DNA of 13,472 nucleotides from JASFTV01 sp050050615. GTDB taxonomy: Bacteria > Desulfobacterota > DSM-4660 > Desulfatiglandales > HGW-15. The stretch lies in assembly GCA_050050615.1 (NCBI GenBank), contig JASFTV010000067.1, positions 1-13,472 of the forward strand. The letters are read 5' to 3'. Positions 7,470 through 13,472 of the stretch are shown here, in pieces (position 1 is the first letter of the stretch; each line of letters opens with the position of its first letter). The notes beneath the pieces were generated by a model, which made no database searches, was not told the DNA's origin, and saw only the letters and a list, made by a program, of their open reading frames with translations. Both the position numbers and the translations under genes were made by a program.

Positions 7470-7478
7470 TGCTATAAT
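7470..7478 (+). promoter_or_regulatory. Extended -10 promoter ahead of the HAD-yvcK pair
   Basis: TGCTATAAT at 7470-7478 is a perfect TATAAT with the upstream TGn of an extended -10 element. No good -35 box is seen at 16-18 bases, as is usual for this class. Transcription would begin near 7485, about 25 bases before the ATG at 7510. The 161-base gap after the NagB-like gene shows no clear terminator, so readthrough from the upstream operon is also possible. Confidence 0.6.
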
Positions 7479-7509
7479 CATTCGGAAAAAAGCCTGGCTG
7501 AAAGAATCC

Positions 7510-8319
7510 ATGAAAAGAAAAATAGAATGCATTAATTTTGATTTGGATTCAGTCCTTTACATCCCTTCCGACTTTCTCGAAACAACCCTCCTCATGTCGG
7601 TCAAGACGATGATCCAGACAGGTCTTGAGGCGACGCCGAAAAAAGCATTGAGAAAGCTCAAGGAAATTCGTTCCATCAATTCAAATGCAAAGGATCATTT
7701 CGACAAATTGTGCCTCCACTTCAACAAAAAATTTGACCCGCTCATTATTGCCGCAGGCGTTGAAAAATACTGGGATTGCAAGATCGGCACCATGACGAGT
7801 GCTCCAGAAACCAATATTGTGCTGAGCGCCCTGTACGACAAATACCCTTTGGCTATTGTTTCTAACGGCCCCGCTCTAAAACAGGCGGGTAAGATTGTGA
7901 GACTCGGGTTGAGCCATTTCTTCTCTCGTTATGACGGGGCGCATAAACTTCAGAACCACTTTTTCTATTCGACGTCCGAAAAGTCCAAGTTAAAGCCGTA
8001 TCCCTATCTCTGGCTCAAGTCTCAAAAAGATATTGGTTACCAGTTCTCCCGAGCCCTTATGGTGGGGGATCGGTATTGGGATGACCTTTTTGGGGCCAAG
8101 AGACTTGGCATGACCACCATAAAAATCAATCAGGGCTCTCATGTGCACGAAACGATTGAAGACGCTTTTGAAATCGCGTGTCAGTCGGAAAAAATGATGG
8201 ACTTTTTTCTGAAACAACACTCAAAAGAAGAGATCATGAAAATGATGAGGCCTGATTACACCATAACCTCATTGAGGAAGCTTGAAGACATCATCCATAA
8301 GATTGAAAAGAAGCCATGA
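7510..8319 (+). CDS. HAD-superfamily hydrolase
   Basis: A 269-residue haloacid dehalogenase-like protein, probably a cytoplasmic phosphatase. All four HAD motifs are visible: FDLDSVLY with nucleophile D11 and acid/base D13, IVSNG with S118, a lysine near KLKPYPYLW (K162), and the metal-binding VGDRYWDD with D187 and D191/D192. A mostly helical cap lies between motifs I and II (residues ~20-110), as in subfamily I. The C-terminal ~60 residues, rich in K, M and E, extend past the core and are not recognised. The substrate is unknown. Its stop overlaps the yvcK start by 4 bases (ATGA), so the two are translationally coupled and may act on related metabolites such as an amino-sugar phosphate. The ribosome binding site is weak (GAAAGAA). 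The region is somewhat more A-rich than the upstream operon, by eye. Confidence 0.85.
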   Translation: MKRKIECINFDLDSVLYIPSDFLETTLLMSVKTMIQTGLEATPKKALRKLKEIRSINSNAKDHFDKLCLHFNKKFDPLIIAAGVEKYWDCKIGTMTSAPETNIVLSALYDKYPLAIVSNGPALKQAGKIVRLGLSHFFSRYDGAHKLQNHFFYSTSEKSKLKPYPYLWLKSQKDIGYQFSRALMVGDRYWDDLFGAKRLGMTTIKINQGSHVHETIEDAFEIACQSEKMMDFFLKQHSKEEIMKMMRPDYTITSLRKLEDIIHKIEKKP

Positions 8320-9302
8320 AAAAAGAAAACCAAAAAGTCGTCACCATAGGTGGTGGAAGCGGACAGTTTGCACTCCTTTCCGGTTTAAGAGATCTTGACG
8401 GCATTGAGATCACGGCGGTCGTCTCAATGGTGGACAGTGGCGGAAGCACCGGGAGGCTGCGCGATGAACTGGGAATCCTACCGCCGGGGGATGTCCTGAA
8501 ATGCATCCTTGCCCTTTCGCCGCATCGCGATATCGCACGAACCATCTTTCTCAAGAGGTTTAGAAGCAGTAAACGCCTGGATGGGCACAATGCCGGCAAC
8601 ATGCTCCTTACTATGCTTTCCAGATACACGGGAAGCTTTCCGACAGGGGTACAGGCCCTTGCAGAGATTCTTGATGTCCGCGGCAATATTTTGCCGGTCA
8701 CCATTGATAGGGCCACTCTGGTTGCAGAGTTGACCGATGGAAGCCGTATTTATGGCGAAACAGCGATTGATATACCGCGCGGCACCCAACGCGAAAAAAT
8801 CCGCCACGTCTTTCTGGTTCCCCACCACAGTGATTCCATCTCTGTCTACCCTCCGGTCATTGAGGCGATCGATAGCAGTAGCTATATCATTGTCGGCCCC
8901 GGAGATCTCTTTACGAGTATTATTCCAAATCTTATTGTCCCGGGTGTTAAGGAAGCGATCCAAAAAACCCGGGCAAAAGTCTTGTATGTCCTCAATATCA
9001 TGACCAAGTTCGGGGAAACGCACAATTTCACGGGGCGTGATTTCGTAAGAACGCTTGAAGAATGCCTCAGCCGGCAGGTTGATCTCATCATCTACAACAC
9101 AGGCCGACCCGAGCAAAGCATTCTCAAGCAATACCGGGAGCAAAAAGCGGAATTTGTCGGCATTGACGGGTCAGACGAATGGTGGGGAGACAGAAAAGTG
9201 TATGCTTCCGATGTGCTGGATGTTTCCGGCGGGATTGTTCGACATGACCCGAAAAAGCTCGCCTCACTGATCCAAGATATTATACTCCAGGATAAGAGCT
9301 AA
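8316..9302 (+). CDS. YvcK/CofD-like family protein (gluconeogenesis factor type)
   Basis: A 328-residue member of the CofD/YvcK family, close to the usual YvcK length. Family signatures are IGGGSGQFALL (residues 11-21), VSMVDSGGSTGRLRDELG (36-53), LPPGDVL (55-61), GHNAGNMLL (90-98), GPGDLFTSIIPNL (194-206) and NIMTKFGETHNFT (227-239). Firmicute YvcK has matching blocks, binds UDP-GlcNAc and influences cell shape and carbon use; CofD itself makes coenzyme F420 precursors from lactaldehyde/phosphoenolpyruvate-type substrates. No other F420 gene is here, and the amino-sugar neighbours favour the YvcK type. Enzyme activity is not established for YvcK. The start overlaps the HAD stop by 4 bases. 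The next 63 bases show no clear terminator before the palindromic element. Confidence 0.88.
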   Translation: MKKENQKVVTIGGGSGQFALLSGLRDLDGIEITAVVSMVDSGGSTGRLRDELGILPPGDVLKCILALSPHRDIARTIFLKRFRSSKRLDGHNAGNMLLTMLSRYTGSFPTGVQALAEILDVRGNILPVTIDRATLVAELTDGSRIYGETAIDIPRGTQREKIRHVFLVPHHSDSISVYPPVIEAIDSSSYIIVGPGDLFTSIIPNLIVPGVKEAIQKTRAKVLYVLNIMTKFGETHNFTGRDFVRTLEECLSRQVDLIIYNTGRPEQSILKQYREQKAEFVGIDGSDEWWGDRKVYASDVLDVSGGIVRHDPKKLASLIQDIILQDKS

Positions 9303-9359
9303 CCACCTTTTTATTTTCTCCGGCAATCCCACCCCCAACCTTGCGTTGCAGAACCTATA

Positions 9360-9502
9360 AAATCGAGACCTTTGAAAAACAACTCTCCACGTCATTGCGA
9401 GGAGCGAAGCGACGTGGCAATCTCCTTGACCTTGAACCCTATTTTGAGATTGCTTTACTTCGTTCGCAATGACCTTGGTCGGTTTTTCAAAGGTCTCAAA
9501 TC
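9360..9502. mobile_element. Palindromic MITE-like element with 5-bp direct repeats
   Basis: The element spans 9365-9497 (133 bp) and carries perfect 16-bp terminal inverted repeats, GAGACCTTTGAAAAAC (9365-9380) and its complement (9482-9497). Inside are two more perfect pairs: GTCATTGCGA (9391-9400) with 9464-9473, and GCAATCTC (9417-9424) with 9446-9453. The direct repeat AAATC at 9360-9364 and 9498-9502 fits a target-site duplication. No coding capacity is seen, so it would depend on a transposase elsewhere. The core (GTCATTGCGAGGAGCGAAGC) resembles a palindromic repeat I recall as widespread in anaerobic proteobacteria. It lies 58 bases after the yvcK stop and could also fold in the transcript. 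Confidence 0.75.
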
Positions 9503-9763
9503 ATCAAATTCAGCAGCTTGCGCCACCATACTACCAGTTCACTCCTATTCTACCAAAACACCTGCTTTGCAGGAATTATCCATCAAGTCCAATCAATTTT
9601 AGTGAGCTGATAATCCACAAATCAGATTGTTATGGTATTGATAAGATTTCAAGGTAAGTTCAGGGCTTTGAATCATAGGAGTCATGGTTTCAGGTCTCCA
9701 GAAGGTGGCGAGAGTCGGGCCTCCAGTGGGTATCTGTATCCGCCTGGAGGCTTTTCTGTTTAG
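9503..9763. other. Intergenic region without a supported gene
   Basis: No gene is supported. A small hairpin CCTGC-ttt-GCAGG lies near 9551-9563. An open frame with a plausible ribosome binding site (AGGAG before ATG at 9684) runs 78 codons through the terminator-like hairpin and the cyclase fragment in another frame, so it is probably chance. Confidence 0.5.
9719..9761 (+). terminator. Rho-independent terminator-like hairpin
   Basis: GCCTCCAG (9719-9726) pairs perfectly with CTGGAGGC (9744-9751) across a 17-base loop and is followed by TTTTCTGTTT. It could end transcription from yvcK, about 420 bases upstream, or be a leftover attenuator ahead of the broken cyclase fragment. Confidence 0.5.
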
Positions 9764-9928
9764 CGGGGTGATCGCAGGGGAGCAGAGGATTTCAAACGCA
9801 AGCTTGCGGCTATTTTCACTGTCGATGTTGAAGGCTACAGCCGCCTCATGGCCTTGCAACGGATCTGCAGGGTCAGTTCCCGGCCCGTTATTGACTTCTT
9901 TGTGGACATGCCCTTCCTAATTGGTTGA
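9764..9928 (+). pseudogene. Decayed N-terminal fragment of a class III nucleotide cyclase
   Basis: From 9764, just after an in-frame TAG at 9761-9763, a frame with no start codon runs to TGA at 9926-9928. It contains FKRKLAAIFTVDVEGYSRLM (from 9791), which strongly resembles the opening of many class III adenylate cyclases, typically KRRLAAILAADVxGYSRLM, including the first metal-binding aspartate. After about 25 residues the similarity stops and the sequence becomes unrelated. There is no upstream ATG/GTG in frame and no downstream catalytic core, so it is a remnant, not an active gene. It lies 17 bases from the 3' end of the intact cyclase-domain gene on the opposite strand, but that gene belongs to a different cyclase subtype, so a simple local duplication is not evident. 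Confidence 0.65.
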
Positions 9929-9945
9929 CCCACATGCTCTTCGGA

Positions 9946-11082
9946 TTACCCCTTCAGTCTCAAGATATTGAAAACAGTCGTGGGTCGGCCGAAGCCTTTC
10001 AGCTGCATCTCCCCCAGAGCTTCAGCCTCCACCAAATCCTCCACCTTGCTGAGCGTCTTCTGGTCCGTCAAAATCTGCCCGCCCTTGGCCTCCGACGAAA
10101 GGCGAGAGGCGAGAATGGTGACATTGCCCACGGCTCCGTAATCCATCCGCCCCTCAAAGCCAATGGTACCCAGAGTCGCATACCCAGCCGCCATTCCCAC
10201 CCCCAAGTGCAAGTCGTAGCCTTTTTTGAGCCATCCCGGGCGCAGGTCTCTTACTCTGCCTTGCATTTCTATGGCCATGTGCACCCCCTTTTCTGTATGG
10301 TCCTCCGTAGGAAACGGATCATTGAAGAAGACCATGATGCCGTCTCCGGCAAAGTGCTCCAGCGTCCCTTCAAACTGAAAGATCAGTTTACCCATTTCGG
10401 CGTGATAGCCCCTCAGGAACCCGATGACCTCCTCGGGCTCGGCGGTGTCCGAGAAGGACGTGAAGCCGCGCAAATCCATAAAAACCACAGTGACCTCACG
10501 TCTGTGGCTCTCCAGAACTTTCTCGTCACCCGAGGAAACGATCACTTCCGCGAGCTGGGGGGAAAGAAAGCGCTTTAAACGTCCCACCCGCTCCAGTTCG
10601 GCCAACTGCTCCGCAACCTTCTCCTCGAGCGTCCGATTCCACTCTACAAGCTGAGCCGACTGCTCTTCCAGCCGAGCCGCCTGGTCCCGGACCGTGTCGT
10701 GAAGCTCCTTGATCCTGAGCATCGACTTGACCCTGGCGACCATAGCGGCATGGTCCACCGGCTTGGTCAGGTACTCGTCACCACCTGCCTCAAGACCGGC
10801 GACGACATCTTTCGAATCCGCTTTGGCAGTGACCATGATGATCGGCATGAATGGCAGGGAGGGATCGGCCCTGACCTGTCGGCAGACTTCTATGCCATCC
10901 ATCTTGGGCATCATGATGTCGAGCAAGATCAGGTCCGGGTGCTTCTCTCTGGCCATGGCCAGACCGGCTTCGCCGTCTGTCGCAGTAAGGATCTCGTAGT
11001 TGTGGGCTGCGAGGCGAGCCTGGAGGATGTCCAGGTTCGTGGGGTTGTCATCCACGATCAGGATGAGTGGCCGCGCTCTCAT
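9946..11082 (-). CDS. Response regulator with receiver and class III adenylate/guanylate cyclase domains
   Basis: A 378-residue fusion. Residues 1-~120 are a receiver with D11/D12, phosphoacceptor D55 (LLDIMMPKMDG), T85 and K108. Residues ~125-170 are a likely coiled coil, and ~195-378 a class III cyclase domain. Metal-binding aspartates are D203 (FMDLRGFT) and D247 (FAGDGIMVFFN). However, by alignment to the mammalian pattern YDIWGNTVNVASR, YGAVGNVTILASR has Gly316 for the substrate-specifying Asp and Ile323 for the transition-state Asn, while Arg327 is kept; the substrate Lys position holds His243. In relatives I recall the motif as GxVTNLAxRL, so the Ile is a real departure. The protein may make cAMP or cGMP poorly, or act as a nucleotide-binding output. 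ATG at 11082 has GGAGGAGG just upstream; a start at 11181 would overlap the preceding gene. It follows the single receiver gene by 16 bases. Confidence 0.88.
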   Translation of the reverse strand: MRARPLILIVDDNPTNLDILQARLAAHNYEILTATDGEAGLAMAREKHPDLILLDIMMPKMDGIEVCRQVRADPSLPFMPIIMVTAKADSKDVVAGLEAGGDEYLTKPVDHAAMVARVKSMLRIKELHDTVRDQAARLEEQSAQLVEWNRTLEEKVAEQLAELERVGRLKRFLSPQLAEVIVSSGDEKVLESHRREVTVVFMDLRGFTSFSDTAEPEEVIGFLRGYHAEMGKLIFQFEGTLEHFAGDGIMVFFNDPFPTEDHTEKGVHMAIEMQGRVRDLRPGWLKKGYDLHLGVGMAAGYATLGTIGFEGRMDYGAVGNVTILASRLSSEAKGGQILTDQKTLSKVEDLVEAEALGEMQLKGFGRPTTVFNILRLKG

Positions 11083-11098
11083 ATGGCCTCCTCCATAC

Positions 11099-11464
11099 TC
11101 ATGGCAGATATTCGCGGATTTTCGCCAGGAGCTCACGCGGACTGAAGGGCTTCGCCACATAAGCATCGCAGCCCGCCTCAAAAGCCTTCACATCGTCGCC
11201 GCTCAGCGCATAGGAGGTGACCACGATGATCGGGATCTTGTGGAGATTGGGATTCGCCTTGATCCGCCGTGTCGCTTCGTATCCGTCGATACCGGGCAAC
11301 TGTATGTCCAGCAAGATCAGATCAGGGCGATGGGTCTCGGCTGCGCTCACCCCCTCTACCCCGTTGACCGCCTCAATCACCTCATAGCCCTTGCTCGTGA
11401 GGAGATCATGCATGATACGTCGGTTATCTTCCTGGTCTTCGATCACCAAAATAGTCTTGTTCAT
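11099..11464 (-). CDS. Stand-alone receiver-domain response regulator (DivK-like)
   Basis: A 121-residue single receiver with no output domain. Acidic pocket E9/D10, phosphoacceptor D53 (LLDIQLPGIDG), T83 and K105 (AKPFSP) are all present, so it should be phosphorylatable. The overall look is close to DivK/CheY-type receivers. It probably passes phosphate on, or signals by protein contact. The start lies inside the 3' end of the histidine kinase gene (41-base overlap in another frame), pointing to translational coupling. ATG at 11464 is preferred over the adjacent in-frame ATG at 11467 because AAAGGG is better spaced from it; either is possible. It is followed after 16 bases by the receiver-cyclase gene, suggesting one operon. 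Confidence 0.9.
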   Translation of the reverse strand: MNKTILVIEDQEDNRRIMHDLLTSKGYEVIEAVNGVEGVSAAETHRPDLILLDIQLPGIDGYEATRRIKANPNLHKIPIIVVTSYALSGDDVKAFEAGCDAYVAKPFSPRELLAKIREYLP

Positions 11465-13472
11465 CATGAACCCTTTGCCTCTCGACCCGAACCGGCAGTG
11501 CGAACCGGAAAGTCGAACCTTTTCCAGGAGTGGACTCCACCCAGATGCGGCCCCCGTGCATTTCGACGATCCTCTTGGCAATGGAAAGCCCGAGACCGGT
11601 TCCGTCCTTTTCCCTGGTACTAGATCTGTCGGCCTGATGGAACTCTTCGAAGATCCTGGTCTGATCGGCTTCCGAGAGTCCGGGACCCGTATCAGACACC
11701 GAGACCAAAAACGTTTCGTTGGAGACGCTCACCTCCACCCTAATTTCCCCCTTCCCGGTGAATTTGATCGCGTTCCCGAGGAGATTTAGGAGCACCTGGG
11801 CAATGCGTTGTTCGTCTCCCTTACCTCTGGGCAGATCCGTGGGGATCATCACTTTCAGCTCGAGTTTCTTTTCCGCCGCCAGCCCCTCCACCGAGGTGAA
11901 GACCGTTTGAACCACCTCCCCCATCGAATATTCCCTCAGAGAAAGGGTAAGCTGGCCCGCTTCAATCTTGGAAAGATCGAGAACATCGTTGATCAGGCCG
12001 AGTAGATGGTGTCCGTTTTTCTCCAGGTGTTCGAGAACCTCCCGGATCTTCTCAGGGACTTCACCGTAAATGCTGTCAAGGATGAGCTCCGTATAGCCCA
12101 GGATGGCATTCAGGGGGGTTCTGAGTTCATGACTCATGTTGGCGAGGAACTCGGACTTGTGCTTGTTGGCGATCTCGAGCTCTCGGCCCTTTTCCTCGAT
12201 TTCGCGGAAAAGCCGCGCATTGTGGATGGCGAGCACCGACTGTGCGGCAAAGGTCTGAAGCAGGTCCAGGACCGGCGCGGGGAACTCGCCGGCTGTCTTG
12301 CGCCGGACGATCAGTCCCCCAATGAGTCGGTCTTCACGCAGGAGCGGTACAGCAAGCAGGGCCCTGAAGCCCGCTTGCCTTACGTAGGGGAGAGGGTAGT
12401 CCGGAACGTTCTCGAGGTCCGGAACCTGATCCGGGGCCCGCTTGATGCCAGCCCGGCCGATGACTGTTTCGTCCCCTACACGCAAGCCCGACTCGCGCAG
12501 CGCTTCAATGAACTCTTGGCTCACGCCGTAGTTTATCCGCGGAACGAAAACCTGCTCTGCTTCGTCGAACTCGTAGATCGTCCCGGCATCGGCCTTTGAG
12601 AGCTGAACCGCGTGGCGAACAATGCTCGACAGCACGGTCTCCAGATCGAGAGTGGAGCTGACCGCCTGGCTAACCTCCCCCAAGGCTTTCAGTTCTTCCA
12701 CCGAGCGAGCCAGTTCTCGGGTGCGCTCCTCGACCTTCTGTTCCAGAGTTCGGCTGTACTCCTCCAGTTTCTCCTTGCTCTCCCTAAGCTCTCCGAACAA
12801 CTGCTTGATCGATCCTCGCATAACATCTAAATGCTGCGCGAGTACCCCGATTTCACCGCTGCTGTTCTTGTCAATAAAGGTACCCAGATCCCCCTGAGCG
12901 ATCAATGAAGCCGATTCTTGTAGCTTCAATAAAGGCCGAGAGATATACCTTTTTGTGATGACTATAGATGTGAGCCAGATGGCCGCAATGATCACGATGG
13001 TCAGGGCAATAATGCCGTAAATCTGCAAAAGGGCTTGTTTTCTCACACCCTTGCGTGACATCACGATTAGAATCTTACCGACTTTGTTTTCTTCGAAGTA
13101 AATATCCGAAGATTTAACGATAAATTCCGATCCCTTCGACAATCTCGGAGGCATGGCCGATTCAAATTGTTGCAGCTCAAACCCAGGACGCTTTTTCTGA
13201 GTGATAACCTGGTCTCCCCACGATATCTCCGTGTGCACAATGGACTCATCCAAAAATAAAGCCTCAACGAAGTCATTGACCACCTCGTTATCCAGATTCC
13301 ACAGAGGCGTTGGCAGACTTTTCTGCGCGAGCCTCATGGCACTGTCTAACCGGGTTTCCAGTTCCCTTTCCATTTTGGTGATGTTGAGAAGGATGCCGAC
13401 TGCGGCGAAAGCGATCAGTAACAGCGTAACCACGGTAATCAAGGTGTAACTGAAACGACGGCTAATGCTGCT
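11424..13472 (-). CDS. Membrane sensor histidine kinase with HAMP and GAF domains (5' end cut by window)
   Basis: Reading frame is open to the right edge, so the N-terminus is missing; a TTG at 13442 is an alternative start, but residues upstream (SSISRRFSYT) look like a normal cytoplasmic lead-in. Numbering from that TTG: first membrane helix ~1-20, an extracytoplasmic sensor ~25-135 containing LPTPLWNLDNE, second membrane helix ~142-163, HAMP ~164-216, a coiled coil ~217-255, GAF ~262-410, HisKA with phosphoacceptor H438 in SEFLANMSHELRTPLN, and an ATPase domain with N-box (NLLGNAIKFT, 553-562), G1 (DTGPGLS) and G2 (GTGLGLSI). All catalytic boxes are intact. The signal is unknown. No receiver is fused to it; the separate receivers in the next two genes are probable partners. 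The last ~14 residues overlap the first receiver gene. Confidence 0.93.
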   Translation of the reverse strand, partial: SSISRRFSYTLITVVTLLLIAFAAVGILLNITKMERELETRLDSAMRLAQKSLPTPLWNLDNEVVNDFVEALFLDESIVHTEISWGDQVITQKKRPGFELQQFESAMPPRLSKGSEFIVKSSDIYFEENKVGKILIVMSRKGVRKQALLQIYGIIALTIVIIAAIWLTSIVITKRYISRPLLKLQESASLIAQGDLGTFIDKNSSGEIGVLAQHLDVMRGSIKQLFGELRESKEKLEEYSRTLEQKVEERTRELARSVEELKALGEVSQAVSSTLDLETVLSSIVRHAVQLSKADAGTIYEFDEAEQVFVPRINYGVSQEFIEALRESGLRVGDETVIGRAGIKRAPDQVPDLENVPDYPLPYVRQAGFRALLAVPLLREDRLIGGLIVRRKTAGEFPAPVLDLLQTFAAQSVLAIHNARLFREIEEKGRELEIANKHKSEFLANMSHELRTPLNAILGYTELILDSIYGEVPEKIREVLEHLEKNGHHLLGLINDVLDLSKIEAGQLTLSLREYSMGEVVQTVFTSVEGLAAEKKLELKVMIPTDLPRGKGDEQRIAQVLLNLLGNAIKFTGKGEIRVEVSVSNETFLVSVSDTGPGLSEADQTRIFEEFHQADRSSTREKDGTGLGLSIAKRIVEMHGGRIWVESTPGKGSTFRFALPVRVERQRVHDEQDYFGDRRPGR

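Noticed and set aside
9599..9859. 86-codon minus-strand frame in the same intergenic region
   Set aside because: Antisense to the cyclase fragment and hairpin; no recognised family or convincing ribosome binding site.
9684..9920. 78-codon plus-strand frame with a plausible ribosome binding site
   Set aside because: It runs through the terminator-like hairpin and the cyclase fragment in another frame; no protein similarity recognised.
1..13472. CRISPR array, tRNA, rRNA or complete insertion sequence
   Set aside because: No regularly spaced repeats, cloverleaf-like sequence, rRNA stretches or transposase frames were recognised.

Overview
The window looks like chromosome of an anaerobic bacterium, probably a Desulfobacterota (deltaproteobacterial) or similar lineage. 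This is inferred from gene content: a cytoplasmic molybdopterin/[4Fe-4S] oxidoreductase, a lone GlmU-like beta-helix protein next to GlmM, a CofD/YvcK protein, and a soluble three-part sensory cassette. Base composition is moderately GC-rich, and nothing clearly identifies the species.

Layout. Positions 27-3246 (minus strand) hold a molybdopterin oxidoreductase and, upstream of it, a short-chain dehydrogenase/reductase. Between them is an unusual ~310-base stretch (about 2161-2472) that is almost entirely nested inverted repeats. It looks like a large structured RNA or RNA-like mobile element and is the most interesting non-coding signal here. Positions 3482-9302 (plus strand) start at a good sigma-70-type promoter and encode an amino-sugar module: a GlmU-like beta-helix protein without a nucleotidyltransferase domain, phosphoglucosamine mutase GlmM, a NagB-like aldose-ketose isomerase with an extra ~40 residues, then (behind an extended -10 promoter) a HAD-family hydrolase overlapping a YvcK/CofD-like protein by 4 bases.

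Positions 9303-9945 have no intact gene. They contain a 133-bp palindromic MITE-like element with a 5-bp direct repeat at its edges, a terminator-like hairpin, and a decayed N-terminal fragment of a class III nucleotide cyclase. Positions 9946-13472 (minus strand) are a signalling operon read right to left: a membrane histidine kinase (cut by the window edge), a stand-alone receiver, and a receiver-class III cyclase fusion whose cyclase domain keeps its metal-binding aspartates but lacks other usual active-site residues.

How the genes may work together. NagB-like protein could make glucosamine-6-phosphate from fructose-6-phosphate and ammonia, GlmM would convert it to glucosamine-1-phosphate, and the GlmU-like protein could acylate it. 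YvcK proteins in Firmicutes bind UDP-GlcNAc, so its presence beside these genes is suggestive. No GlmS or uridylyltransferase is seen in the window. The kinase cassette looks like an independent phosphorelay. All functional links are inference from family knowledge and gene order.
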